Counted from the stretch's first letter, positions 26,963 through 36,063 are shown. The stretch is 64,000 nt of DNA from JBFWPF01 sp050250135 (GCA_050250135.1 JBFWPF010000007.1:1-64000); one strand, 5' to 3'. Numbers and translations are program-made. The notes: a model not told the origin generated them from the letters alone.

Positions 26963-27958
26963 CTAGCTCATCCGCCAGTCTTGGACCATCATGTCGACGA
27001 GGACCTCGATGTCGTAGGCGTCGGCGTCGAGCCACTTGAAGAGAGGCTCCTTCCGAAACCAGGTGAACTGCCGCTTCACATAGCGGCGGGAGGCCGTTTT
27101 GAAGCTCTGCATAAACCGCTCATAGTCGGCGGGGGTCCGTCGGGAGTCGAGGTACTCAATGGCTTGACGGTAGCCGATCGACTGGGAGGCAGAACGGTTT
27201 TCCCGAAGCCCCTTTGACAGGAGCCTCTCTACCTCTTCGAGGAGGCCAGCTTGGACCATCTCCTCACACCGCTCCTCCACCCGCTGATAGAGGAGATCCC
27301 GCTGCCGGCACAAAAACCAGCACCGAAAGTCCCCTTGAACAAGGGGGGCCCGCCCCCGCCACGAAAACTGGCTAACCGGGCCTCCCGTTAGAGAGATAAT
27401 CTCGAGGGCACGGACAATCTTCTGCCGATCGGTCGGGGTGATGGTCTCGGCATAGTCGGGGTCGATTTGGACCAGCCGGTTATACATCTCGTCGGCGCCG
27501 CGGATATCGATCTCCGCCTCAAACTGCTGCCGAAGGGCAGGAACCGAAGGGGGGCCTGAAGGGGGGCCGTAGAGGAGAGCGTGGAGGTAGAAACCGGCAC
27601 CTCCAACCACTATGGGGACCTTCCCCCTCCCCTCGATCCGGGTGATCGCTTGCTCGGCCTCATAGTAGTAGTCGACGACGCTAAAAGGCTCGTCGAGGTC
27701 CCGGATGTCGACCATATGGTGGGGAATTTTGGCCAGCTGCTCGGGGCGGGCCTTGGCGGTCCCGATGTTCATCCCCCGGTAGATCTGCATCGAATCGGCC
27801 GAGATGATCTCCCCACCTAGCTCTTCGGCTAAGAGGAGGGAGAGGGCCGTTTTGCCACACCCAGTCGGGCCGGCAATGAAGATCATCCGCCGCCGCTCCC
27901 TCCCCTTTTCCGTGGGGAGCTTCTGCTCTTGAGGGATGAGATGGGTCTCCGTTTTCAC
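26963..27958 (-). CDS. miaA: tRNA dimethylallyltransferase
   Basis: A 331-residue enzyme that adds an isopentenyl group to A37 of tRNAs reading U-starting codons. The P-loop GPTGCGKTALSLLLAEELGG, DSMQIYRGMNIGTAK, VGGAGFYLHAL and QSIGYRQAIEYL are conserved. GTG 27958 is chosen because it lies eight bases after the rsbV stop; ATG 27886 with GGAGG upstream is a good alternative giving 307 residues. A longer frame overlapping rsbV is unlikely. Downstream spacing to the phosphatase gene is only seven bases. Confidence 0.95.
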   Translation of the reverse strand: MKTETHLIPQEQKLPTEKGRERRRMIFIAGPTGCGKTALSLLLAEELGGEIISADSMQIYRGMNIGTAKARPEQLAKIPHHMVDIRDLDEPFSVVDYYYEAEQAITRIEGRGKVPIVVGGAGFYLHALLYGPPSGPPSVPALRQQFEAEIDIRGADEMYNRLVQIDPDYAETITPTDRQKIVRALEIISLTGGPVSQFSWRGRAPLVQGDFRCWFLCRQRDLLYQRVEERCEEMVQAGLLEEVERLLSKGLRENRSASQSIGYRQAIEYLDSRRTPADYERFMQSFKTASRRYVKRQFTWFRKEPLFKWLDADAYDIEVLVDMMVQDWRMS

Positions 27959-27965
27959 GAGAGCC

Positions 27966-28304
27966 TCAGAGTTGGGAGCGGGCCTCCTGCTCGGTGGCCA
28001 CGATCTCGAGAATACGGTCAAAGCCCGCTAGCTTGAGGACCTCCAGCACCTGAGGCTTTAGCTCGCAAAGGAGCAACTTCCCCTTTTTGGCGGCTAGCTT
28101 CTTGCTCGCTGCTAGGATAACCCGCATGCCGGCGCTACTCAAATAGTCGACCCCCTTAAAGCTGAGGATCAACTTCTCTACCCCCCCTTGAAGAAGGGCA
28201 CCAATCTTAGTATCAACCGCCGGCGAGGTCGCCGCATCCATCCGCCCCTCAAGGCGAAGGAGGGTCCCCTCCCCGACTTTCTCCTGCGAAAACTGGACAG
28301 CCAC
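27966..28304 (-). CDS. rsbV: STAS-domain anti-sigma-factor antagonist
   Basis: A 112-residue single STAS domain. The phosphorylatable serine is in DYLSSAGMRVILAASKKL, the hallmark of RsbV/SpoIIAA-type antagonists, which release sigma factors or other targets from a kinase partner when dephosphorylated. It occupies the place of rsbV_2 next to miaA in C. trachomatis. The matching kinase and phosphatase are not in this window. Confidence 0.93.
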   Translation of the reverse strand: MAVQFSQEKVGEGTLLRLEGRMDAATSPAVDTKIGALLQGGVEKLILSFKGVDYLSSAGMRVILAASKKLAAKKGKLLLCELKPQVLEVLKLAGFDRILEIVATEQEARSQL

Positions 28305-28351
28305 AGCTCCACCTCCAAAATTTGGAGTCTAGAGAAAGCGTCCTTTTGGGC

Positions 28352-28621
28352 CTAGCCCTCGCCCTCTGGCTCCTCTTTCTTTTTCCGGCCATCCTCGATC
28401 AGCTCGAGGCGGACGCGGGTGCCAAGACGGGCCCCAGCGGTCATCACCAGGGTGCGGAGAGCTTGAATGGTCCGCCCCTGCCGCCCAATGACTCGGGCGA
28501 TATCGTTTGGGCCGACCTTAAACTCAATCATCACCTCCTCCCCGTCGGTTCGGGACTTGACTTGAACCTGTTCGGGGTCGTCGACGAGATTTTTCACTAG
28601 ATATTCAACAAATTGTTCCAT
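28352..28621 (-). CDS. khpA: KH-domain RNA-binding protein (KhpA-like)
   Basis: An 89-residue single type II KH domain with the GxxG loop in ARVIGRQGRTIQALRTL. ATG 28621 gives the usual MEQFVEYLVKNLVDDPE start; a 14-residue upstream extension is not family-like. The C-terminus is a charged KKKEEPEGEG tail. KhpA proteins bind RNA, often with KhpB, and affect cell division and sRNA use in other bacteria. Confidence 0.9.
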   Translation of the reverse strand: MEQFVEYLVKNLVDDPEQVQVKSRTDGEEVMIEFKVGPNDIARVIGRQGRTIQALRTLVMTAGARLGTRVRLELIEDGRKKKEEPEGEG

Positions 28622-28700
28622 AGTTCGGTGTAGGTAGGTTAGGTGACCCCGCCATGTTGCCACATGGCCCGATTTGTCTCAATTGGGATAGGATGCGATT

Positions 28701-30851
28701 ATGATAAAAATTTTCGGAGCCCGCACCCACAACCTCCAAAATCTGACCCTTGAGCTCCCCCTAAACCAGCTGATTGTCCTGACCGGCCTATCGGGAGCGG
28801 GCAAGTCCTCGCTGGCGATCGATACGATTGGGGAGGAGGGGCTTGCCCGCTTTTTGATGGGGGTCTCTCCCGATCTGATGAGAGCTTCGGCGGCCGATGT
28901 GGAGGCGATCGAGGGGCTCCCTCCCACCCTCGTCATTGCCTACAAGGGGGCCGTTCGAGGGACCGTCGCTACACTAACGGGCTGTGACAAACTGCTCACC
29001 CGCCTCTTTGCCTATGGGAGTGTGCAGCACAGCCCCACAACCGGAGAGCCGCTGAGGCGCTACACCCCCACCGAAATCGCCGACCTCCTATTAGAAAAGG
29101 AGGGGCGGTGTTACCTGATGGCCCCCTTAGAATCGCTCGAGGAGCTAGCGGGAATGGCTACGATGGGCTTTACCCGAGCTCTGGTCGACGGCAAGGAATG
29201 GGACTTGAGCGACGCCCTACCCAAAAAGGGGGAGGAGATCCTCCTCGTCGTCGACCGCCTTCTCCTCAAACCGACGATCCGCCCCCGCCTGCTCGAGTCC
29301 CTTGCCCTCGCCCTCAAGATCGGCAGAGGGGTTGTAAAGACCGAGGGCGCCACCTACAGCACCAGCTACCTCGATGGACAGAGCCTCCTCTCCCCCCTAA
29401 CCCCTGCCGACTTTCAGCGGCGCACCCCCCAATCGCTCGCCTGCCGGATCGGCGGAAGGAACCTCCCCGAAACCGAGGCGCTAACCGCCCACGCGCTCCT
29501 CTCTCACGAGTGGTTTCTCCCCGCCCATTGCTACGAGCTCCTCCAGTCCCTCAAGCGGAGGCTCTCTACTCTCGCCGACTTGGGCCTCGGCTACCTCACC
29601 CTCGATCGGCCAGCCGCTACCCTCAGCGCCGGAGAGCTCCAGCGGACCCAGCTTACCGCCCAGCTCGCTAACGAGATGACCGGCCTCCTCCTCATCCTCG
29701 ATGAGCCGACCCGGGGGCTCCATCGGCAAGACATTGCCCCCCTCCTCGCCCGCCTCCAGAGCCTCAAAGCTCGGGGCAACACCCTCCTCGTCGTTGAGCA
29801 CGAGCCCCACCTTATTCGCGCGGCCGACCAGGCGATCGAGTTGGAGGGGGGGAGGCTCACCTACCAGGGGAGGCCGGAGGGGCTCACACTCGAGGAGCTC
29901 CCCCCCTCCTCCCCTACCCCCCCTACCCACTTTGTCAAGGTGCGGGACGCCACCCTTCACAACCTCCAGGGCCTCAATGTCGATATCCCCAAAAACCGCC
30001 TCGTCGCCTTTGCCGGGGTCTCGGGGTCGGGCAAGTCCTCCTTAATGGAGGTCCTCCAACCCCGCCTTGCCCCCGATCCTTTTGCCCGCGTGATCGCTGT
30101 CGACCAAGAGCCCCTTGGCCTATCTCCCCGCTCCCTCCCCCTCACCGCCATTGGGATGATGGCCCCCTTGCGCACCCTCCTCTCTCAGACCCCCCTGGCC
30201 AAGGCGCGTGGCTACACCGCCGCCCACTTTAGCCTTGCCAAACCGGGCGGCCGGTGTGAACACTGTCAAGGAAAAGGTTTTCTTTTACTAGAAATGGGGC
30301 CTCTCCCTCCCGCCTACGCCCCCTGCCCCGTTTGTGAGGGGGCCCGCTACAACGCCCAGACCCTCCAGGTCACCTGGAAAGGGCACACCCCCGCCGACCT
30401 CCTCAACCTCACCGCGAGTGAGGCCTTTGCCCTATTTAGTGAGATCCCTCCCCTTGCCGACCGCTTAGTCCTCCTTACCCAGCTGGGTCTTGGCTACCTC
30501 AAGCTCGGCCAGCCCCTCGACACCCTCTCGAGCGGCGAGCTCCAGCGGCTCAAGCTCATCGGCCAGCTCGCCAAAGGGGCTCCGGCCCCCACCCTGTACC
30601 TCCTCGATGAGCCCTCCTCGGGCCTCCACCTGCGCGACCTCGAAAAGCTCCTCCAGATCTGCCACCAGCTCCTCAGCCAGGGCCACACCATCTGGATGGT
30701 CGAGCACCACCTCTCCATGATCCGGTCGGCCGACTGGGTGATCGAGCTCGGCCCCGGCGCCGGCCCCGCAGGAGGTAAGGTGATTTTTGAGGGGACACCC
30801 CTTCAACTCGCTAGGGCACAGACCCCTACGGGCGCTCTACTAAAACCTTGA
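28701..30851 (+). CDS. short UvrA-like ABC ATPase
   Basis: A 716-residue UvrA relative, well under the roughly 940 of standard UvrA. Both ATPase halves are complete: Walker A GLSGAGKSS (29-37) and GVSGSGKSS (439-447), signatures LSAGELQR and LSSGELQR, and Walker B LILDEPTRGL and YLLDEPSSGL. The zinc module of the second half is present (C519xxC522, C542xxC545). In the first half the matching position reads HSPTTG, so the first CxxC is absent, and the insertion holding the UvrB-binding domain appears shortened or lost. It may act without UvrB, as UvrA2-type or resistance-type homologues do. It is divergent from khpA and opens the accessory island. Confidence 0.85.
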   Translation: MIKIFGARTHNLQNLTLELPLNQLIVLTGLSGAGKSSLAIDTIGEEGLARFLMGVSPDLMRASAADVEAIEGLPPTLVIAYKGAVRGTVATLTGCDKLLTRLFAYGSVQHSPTTGEPLRRYTPTEIADLLLEKEGRCYLMAPLESLEELAGMATMGFTRALVDGKEWDLSDALPKKGEEILLVVDRLLLKPTIRPRLLESLALALKIGRGVVKTEGATYSTSYLDGQSLLSPLTPADFQRRTPQSLACRIGGRNLPETEALTAHALLSHEWFLPAHCYELLQSLKRRLSTLADLGLGYLTLDRPAATLSAGELQRTQLTAQLANEMTGLLLILDEPTRGLHRQDIAPLLARLQSLKARGNTLLVVEHEPHLIRAADQAIELEGGRLTYQGRPEGLTLEELPPSSPTPPTHFVKVRDATLHNLQGLNVDIPKNRLVAFAGVSGSGKSSLMEVLQPRLAPDPFARVIAVDQEPLGLSPRSLPLTAIGMMAPLRTLLSQTPLAKARGYTAAHFSLAKPGGRCEHCQGKGFLLLEMGPLPPAYAPCPVCEGARYNAQTLQVTWKGHTPADLLNLTASEAFALFSEIPPLADRLVLLTQLGLGYLKLGQPLDTLSSGELQRLKLIGQLAKGAPAPTLYLLDEPSSGLHLRDLEKLLQICHQLLSQGHTIWMVEHHLSMIRSADWVIELGPGAGPAGGKVIFEGTPLQLARAQTPTGALLKP

Positions 30852-30899
30852 AGGTTAGAATTGTTTGGGGTATACTCTCCTCAATTCAAGGAGAATACG

Positions 30900-32114
30900 A
30901 TGGCAATTTCTGAGATCACCGATCTTTCCCTCTATACCCCTGAGCAGCGCAGCTGGGCGAGCTGCCTCAGCTACGGTATGGGCGCCCTAACCGCTATAGC
31001 CGCTCTCTACACCTCTCGCCATGGCCTCTCCCGCCCCATCCGCCCCCTCCTTTTCGGCGGCCTCTCAGCCAGCGCCCTCTACCTGGGCTACCGAATCGGC
31101 GCCTTCGATCTCCACCCCCTGAATGAGGGGATTCTCACTGAGGTTAAGAGCTTCACCATGGGGAAGGACTCGGTTGGCAATCCCCAGATCGGGGTGAGGT
31201 ACCAGCATGACTCACTTCCCGCTGGCCGCCTAACTCTGCATAGCAATGGCCAACAATTGACCTCAGTCCTAGGGTCTCCTTGGCTAGATCAGCTGATTGG
31301 CCCCTTTGACGGAACCCTTGTCGGCTATAGTGGCAACCACCTCAAGCGCTTTTTTCCCACTGGCAAGACGAGAGAGCTTTCGGTGGCTAGCGATTTCCGC
31401 TTTAGTGCTCTTTGCTACGATGTGGCCTCCGACACCCTATTTGCCGGCACTCAAACGGGTGAGCTCCTGATCGAGAGTGCCAAGCTGTATGCACAAGGAA
31501 AAGCTCCGTCGCAAGAGCCTATTACCTGGGCCTCTTATGACGCCGAGGCAGACCAGTGCTTTTTTTCCAACACCAAAGTGGTTATCGGGATGAAGCGCAA
31601 AGATGCCCCTCGCCGTCTATTTGACCTCTCTAAAGAACCTATCTGGCTCGATACCCAGCACCGAAAGCTCTTTGCCTTTCAATCGAAAGAGGATAGCACT
31701 AGCCAATTTACTGTATGGGACATCGATACCGATAAGGGGCAACCCGCATCGATCCAACCCTCCCCTAAGCTGTCTGACAAAATCACCCTAACTTCTGGCC
31801 ACCTTTGCTACGTCGACACCCAAAGGGGCCTCCACATCTATGATCCCAAGACGGGGCACACGAGGGTCTTTCCCCAGCTCAATTCCTCGGTCGACCACCT
31901 AGCCTATGATGCAAAGCGCAACCTGATGATCGCCTCCGGCATAACGGGCGCCATTCAGATATGGAACCTTGCCGACCAAAAGGTGGTGGGAGAGGCCCCC
32001 GATCTTGCCCTCAATGTGGAGGGTTGCCAGCTAGCGGTCGATTTCGAAGAGGGGACCATTACCCAGGGCGGCCTAGATAAGGGCACCCTGCATTTCAGGC
32101 GGCTGGCCTACTAA
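30900..32114 (+). CDS. hairpin-membrane/WD40-like beta-propeller protein, family member 1
   Basis: A 404-residue member of a family present four times between 30.9 and 37.4 kb. AAGGAG precedes ATG 30900. The N-terminus has YTPEQR, then two hydrophobic helices (about residues 20-38 and 47-64) joined by the short loop SRHGLSRPIRPL. The rest is predicted beta-rich with WD-like blade ends such as GAIQIWNLADQK near the C-terminus and FTVWDIDT. Two close helices near the N-terminus are the hallmark of chlamydial inclusion-membrane (Inc) proteins, so a type III-secreted membrane protein exposing a propeller to the host cytosol is possible. That role is inference. Confidence 0.75.
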   Translation: MAISEITDLSLYTPEQRSWASCLSYGMGALTAIAALYTSRHGLSRPIRPLLFGGLSASALYLGYRIGAFDLHPLNEGILTEVKSFTMGKDSVGNPQIGVRYQHDSLPAGRLTLHSNGQQLTSVLGSPWLDQLIGPFDGTLVGYSGNHLKRFFPTGKTRELSVASDFRFSALCYDVASDTLFAGTQTGELLIESAKLYAQGKAPSQEPITWASYDAEADQCFFSNTKVVIGMKRKDAPRRLFDLSKEPIWLDTQHRKLFAFQSKEDSTSQFTVWDIDTDKGQPASIQPSPKLSDKITLTSGHLCYVDTQRGLHIYDPKTGHTRVFPQLNSSVDHLAYDAKRNLMIASGITGAIQIWNLADQKVVGEAPDLALNVEGCQLAVDFEEGTITQGGLDKGTLHFRRLAY

Positions 32115-32136
32115 AAATACACGGGAGCAGTTCTAA

Positions 32137-33330
32137 ATGGAAATTTTTAATATCAACACTTATAGCCCTGAGCAGCGGAACCAGGCGACTTGGGTCTGTT
32201 ACGGGGTCAGCTTTTTAAGTGGCCTTGGGGCCCTCTACACCACCCGCCATCTCCTCTCCCGCCCCCTCCGCCCCCTCTTCTTCGGAGCCCTCTCCGCCAC
32301 GAGTTTCTTCCTAGCCGGTCGGCTCAGTTCGGTTGCTCCCCAGCAGCCATTGGTCCCCAACAAGGTGGCTGAAAAGGTCTCCTCCTTTACCTTAACAGGC
32401 ACCGTTGTTGTCTATAGCAGTGAGACGAAGGGGGCCGTTTTGGACATAGGGAACCCAGATTCTGAAACGACGCTAAAGGGGGGTAAGGAACGGCGCCACC
32501 TGATCACCTTTACCGATGGTCACACTGTCGGAGCTGATCGCTATGAAACCCTCACCCTATGGGACCAGCAGGGAACGGTCTTAGGCACCCTTCAGCAAAA
32601 GGGGATCGAGTACTCCTGCCTAGGAGGAAACGCTAACGAGGTTGTCGCGGGTGGTTGGCAAGGAGAGGTGATCTTTTGGCTCACAACAGGAACTAGCGTC
32701 TCCCTGAAAGAGTCTGCCGCCCCGATTCGGTGGATCGATTATGACCCGAAAGGGAAGCGCCTCTGTTACCTACAGAACGATGAGGTTAAGGTCTGGGATC
32801 CTAGTCAGGCGAGTTCTACCACCCTCCTTCCTTCCTCCCTCCCCTGCTACCTCGATAAAGAGAAGGGCAGGCTGATCGGCGTAACCTCAGATAAGGTGGT
32901 CAAGAGCATCGACATGACCAACCTGGTGGCGACCGATCTTGCAACCCTGAACGCAGGGCCTATAGCCCTCGATTGCCAGGATGGACGCCTATTTGTGGCC
33001 ACCTATGCGTCGCTCTACTGGTGGGAGTTTGGCAGCAGCAGAAAGGGATCTTTTCTCCCCGATATCCAGGGAAAGGACAACCTCAAGGAGCGCTTCCTGA
33101 TCACGAACTTTGCCTGGAGCTCGAAGATGGCCTCCGTTCTCGTCACAGCCGATAAAACGGGTGGGATCCAAACCTGGGACCTAGGTGCTGGGCAATTGAT
33201 GCGCTCGATCGAGCCTATCGGTCAGAATCTCTGGTACTGCCGCCTCTCTCTAGACCAGCCCAAGGGGCAGGTTACCCAAGCCGCCCTTGACTACACAGGC
33301 ACCCTCCTTACCCGAACTATGAAGCTGTAA
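32137..33330 (+). CDS. hairpin-membrane/WD40-like beta-propeller protein, family member 2
   Basis: A 397-residue paralogue of the preceding gene, 22 bases downstream. It repeats YSPEQR, the hydrophobic pair around ALYTTRHLLSRPLRPLFFG (about residues 20-37 and 46-62) and the propeller. Blade ends include GEVIFWLTTG, EVKVWDP and GGIQTWDLGAG. Sequence identity to member 1 is highest in the first 65 residues, which suggests that the membrane hairpin is under the strongest constraint. It probably shares a transcript with members 1 and 3. Confidence 0.75.
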   Translation: MEIFNINTYSPEQRNQATWVCYGVSFLSGLGALYTTRHLLSRPLRPLFFGALSATSFFLAGRLSSVAPQQPLVPNKVAEKVSSFTLTGTVVVYSSETKGAVLDIGNPDSETTLKGGKERRHLITFTDGHTVGADRYETLTLWDQQGTVLGTLQQKGIEYSCLGGNANEVVAGGWQGEVIFWLTTGTSVSLKESAAPIRWIDYDPKGKRLCYLQNDEVKVWDPSQASSTTLLPSSLPCYLDKEKGRLIGVTSDKVVKSIDMTNLVATDLATLNAGPIALDCQDGRLFVATYASLYWWEFGSSRKGSFLPDIQGKDNLKERFLITNFAWSSKMASVLVTADKTGGIQTWDLGAGQLMRSIEPIGQNLWYCRLSLDQPKGQVTQAALDYTGTLLTRTMKL

Positions 33331-33336
33331 ACCCAT

Positions 33337-33858
33337 ATGGAATCGTTTCGAATGGTAGATGAGGGGCAAAAGTGGCAGATCACCGCGCACAGTGAGCGGG
33401 ATAAGCATACCCTCAGGGTAGCGGAGTGTGAGACCCAAAGGCTCCTCTGTGAGTATTCCCTCCCCTGCCACCCCCACCGCTTGACCTATCATGGGAATCG
33501 CCTTTTTGCGGCCACTGTAGGCCAAGTCTGGGCATTTAATATTGAGGAGGGAAAGGTCCAGACCTTTTCATCCCATATCGGGAGTGGCTCCGTCGTCCTT
33601 GCGCTAGTCATCAGCGACATCGTGTGGGATCCCGCCGCTGCCGAGCGGCTGGTGACCGCCGATCAGACAGGGGGCATACAGGTTTGGAAACTAAAAACGG
33701 GAGAGCTCCTGATGTGGGAGAAGCCCATCTGGCCGCAGGGCCTGAAGGCCGTGCGCCTTAAACTAGAGGGTGAGCAGGTCCACCAAAAGGCTACCACCTG
33801 GGAGGGGAAGACCTATCAGCGGACCCTCTCCTTCCCGATATCGGAAAAGGTGAAGTGA
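33337..33858 (+). CDS. WD40-like protein, truncated family member 3 without membrane hairpin
   Basis: A 173-residue paralogue covering only the last propeller blades. ADQTGGIQVWKLKTGELL and the following 40 residues align with the C-terminus of members 2 and 4 (TADKTGGIQTWDL; TSDTSGGLQFWSL). The N-terminal hairpin and about half the propeller are absent. ATG 33337 lies six bases after member 2 with a weak ribosome-binding site. Either it is a degraded copy or a soluble blade set that completes or regulates a neighbour. No frameshift into a lost 5' half is visible, because the space is taken by member 2. Confidence 0.65.
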   Translation: MESFRMVDEGQKWQITAHSERDKHTLRVAECETQRLLCEYSLPCHPHRLTYHGNRLFAATVGQVWAFNIEEGKVQTFSSHIGSGSVVLALVISDIVWDPAAAERLVTADQTGGIQVWKLKTGELLMWEKPIWPQGLKAVRLKLEGEQVHQKATTWEGKTYQRTLSFPISEKVK

Positions 33859-33980
33859 CGACGCCCGTTAAGGCGAGCCATTTTTTTCCCTCCTTGACCA
33901 GAATATCGCCCGTCGCTCACCGTGGAATGCGATCTGGCTATCAACATCGGCCAGAGTGACTTTTTCTCTGGAGCACCATC

Positions 33981-35999
33981 ATGGAAAATGTAGACACTTT
34001 GGGAGGGAACTCTTCTTGTCACTCTTTGAGGGACAAAGGGAATGTTACCTATTACCCCACGAGGGCATTCATAGCGCACTTTTCGTTCGATGAAGAGAAG
34101 CAAAAACTACGATCTTCATGGCGGCATGGGCAACCTAGGTTTTGGTGTTATCTCCGCGATCTCATGCCCAAGGATCGCGATTCGAGGGGCCTGCACTTCC
34201 CGTGCCCTGCGAAGGACCAAGACCGTCGACAAAATCCAGCATTAGAGAAGAATGATATCCATGGTGTTTGCTCCTTGAATCTCTGCTGGTTGTACTTCCT
34301 CAGTGGATGTCCCTTCGATTGTACGGAAATGGGGGTGGTGACCGAGGAAATCCGCCTTTTCGATTATCCGCAACTGAATATGCTGACACTGAACTCATGT
34401 ACACTGCCCTCGTTTAAGTGGGTCTGTTGCCCGCTTACAGTGTTGCATCTATCCCAGTGCAGCCTTGACTCCACACTGTATCCTCCTAACTTGAAGGCCC
34501 TTGACCTTCCAAAGGACTTAAGAGAACTTAAGCTAGATCGGTGTGAGGGGACTTTTCGCATGCCGGACACTGCTCCGCACTTGGAAACGCTCACGGTATG
34601 GCAGCACAATCCCCGCCCCGGGAACGGTCTGTTGAAGGGTAGTTTTCCCTCCCTCCAGCACCTTGACATTGATGGAGCCGACATTACGGAAGAGGGGATC
34701 GAAAAACTGCTTATTGGCCTGAAGACACTCAACCTGACCGATTGCCCTAAAGTTAACTTGACCCTGAAGCGGGCAGAGCTCCTTACAGAACTAAAGCTAG
34801 ATCGGTGTAAGGGGACTTTTTCCATTCAGGGCGCTGCTCCGAACCTGCAAAAGCTCACGGTATGGCGGCACAATCCCCGCCCCCTGAATGCTCAGTTCGG
34901 GGGTACACTTCCCTCCCTCCAGCACCTTGACATTGATGGAGCCGACATTACGGAAGAGGTGATCGAAAAACTGCCTATTGGCCTGAAGGCACTCAGCTTC
35001 ACCGATTGCCCTAAAGTTAACTTGACTCTGAAGCGGGCAGAGCTCCTTTTCCCACAAGCCACTATCAAAGGGGTGAAACAACCCCCCTCTAGTACTGAAC
35101 ACTTTGCAGCCCAACTTGGGAAGATCATTAAGGGTCAGCCCCATGCCATACAAGGGGCGGCCGGCGCTCTGACTAGTGCTGCTTCTCCAATCCGGCCACA
35201 GAACAGACCCTCCGGTATCCTTTTGTTTGTGGGGACGACCGGGGTTGGCAAAACCGAGCTGGCTAAAGCAATGGCCACAATTTCGAGTCGTCCATTCCTC
35301 CGGTATGACATGGCGGAGTATCAGCAGGAACATGAGGTTTCTAAGCTTCTCGGAGCCCCTCAGGGCTATGTAGGGTATGGAGCGGCCTCCAAATTGCTGA
35401 ACGAGGTCGAAAAGAACCCAACCGCTGTCGTCCTATTTGATGAAATTGAAAAGGCCAACAAGACGATCCACCAAGCCCTCTTTGGGGTCTTCGATGCCGG
35501 GCGTCTGACAGGCACAGGCAAAACGGTCGATTTTACCAAAACCCTTATCGTCATGACCTCCAATTTGGGTTCAAAGTTACTCTCCGAACTCGACCCCGGC
35601 GATTCTGTTTCCTACCTAAAAAAATCAGAAGAGATTGTGACCCTCCTACTCAACGAAAAGGTTGATCCCGCTTTTACAGGACGTCTTACCGCGATCGTAC
35701 CCTTCCTCCCCCTTGGTGATGAGACGATAGAGACTATCCTTTCACAGGAGGCAAAAAAGTTAAGAAACCTTCTCTTTCACGAGAGGGGCATTTGCTTTGA
35801 TTTTGACCCGAGTACTTGGCAACGGCTCGTGAAAGAGAGGAATCCTGCATTGGGCGCCCGCCCGGTTAAGAATCGGCTACAGAATGAGTTAAGTCAACTG
35901 ACCGGAGATGCGATCAACGACCAAACGGTGAAAAGGGGCGAGAGGGTGAAGGTATCGCGGACACCTGAGGGGAAGCTAGTGCTCAAGCTGATCCGCTAG
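33981..35999 (+). CDS. leucine-rich-repeat protein fused to ClpB-type second AAA+ module
   Basis: A 672-residue fusion; GGAG lies eight bases before ATG 33981. Residues 1-120 are unassigned and Cys-rich. Residues 120-360 are leucine-rich repeats (for example SLQHLDIDGADITEE), including an 88-residue block present twice. Residues 375-672 match the C-terminal half of ClpB: GQPHAIQGAAGAL, Walker A GTTGVGKT (418-425), pore loop GYVGYG (462-467), Walker B VVLFDE (483-488), sensor TSN (526-528), Arg finger in FTGRLTAI (R568), sensor 2 GARPVK (R627), and the small C-terminal domain. The ClpB N-domain, first ATPase and coiled-coil M-domain are missing. The repeats probably select a substrate that the ring threads or remodels. 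It lies inside the propeller-gene cluster. Confidence 0.88.
   Translation: MENVDTLGGNSSCHSLRDKGNVTYYPTRAFIAHFSFDEEKQKLRSSWRHGQPRFWCYLRDLMPKDRDSRGLHFPCPAKDQDRRQNPALEKNDIHGVCSLNLCWLYFLSGCPFDCTEMGVVTEEIRLFDYPQLNMLTLNSCTLPSFKWVCCPLTVLHLSQCSLDSTLYPPNLKALDLPKDLRELKLDRCEGTFRMPDTAPHLETLTVWQHNPRPGNGLLKGSFPSLQHLDIDGADITEEGIEKLLIGLKTLNLTDCPKVNLTLKRAELLTELKLDRCKGTFSIQGAAPNLQKLTVWRHNPRPLNAQFGGTLPSLQHLDIDGADITEEVIEKLPIGLKALSFTDCPKVNLTLKRAELLFPQATIKGVKQPPSSTEHFAAQLGKIIKGQPHAIQGAAGALTSAASPIRPQNRPSGILLFVGTTGVGKTELAKAMATISSRPFLRYDMAEYQQEHEVSKLLGAPQGYVGYGAASKLLNEVEKNPTAVVLFDEIEKANKTIHQALFGVFDAGRLTGTGKTVDFTKTLIVMTSNLGSKLLSELDPGDSVSYLKKSEEIVTLLLNEKVDPAFTGRLTAIVPFLPLGDETIETILSQEAKKLRNLLFHERGICFDFDPSTWQRLVKERNPALGARPVKNRLQNELSQLTGDAINDQTVKRGERVKVSRTPEGKLVLKLIR
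34524..35051 (+). repeat. tandem 264-bp (88-residue) duplication in the LRR region
   Basis: Bases 34524-34787 and 34788-35051 encode two nearly identical 88-residue blocks, each running from ELKLDRC through SLQHLDIDGADITEE to VNLTLKRAELL. Most differences are scattered single bases. The exact in-frame period and high DNA identity point to a recent internal duplication enlarging the recognition surface of the LRR-AAA+ protein. Confidence 0.9.
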
Positions 36000-36001
36000 C
36001 C

Positions 36002-36063
36002 GTACGTGTTCACGAGGGGCAGCCCCCGCCCCTAGGGAGGGGACTGCCGCCGTGAATATGTAC
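36002..36063 (+). terminator. long GC-rich hairpin after the LRR-AAA+ gene
   Basis: Directly after the LRR-AAA+ stop, GTACGTGTTCACG and CGTGAATATGTAC form the base of a stem that continues with GGCAG/CTGCC and a CCCC-rich/GGGG-rich upper part. No run of T follows, so it is not a classical intrinsic terminator, but such a structure could still end or stabilise transcripts. It may also be a small fold-back repeat. Confidence 0.5.

Noticed and set aside
33859..33980. Possible missing 5' half of a fifth propeller gene before the LRR-AAA+ gene
   Set aside because: The 122 bases translate to nothing similar to the family in any frame.
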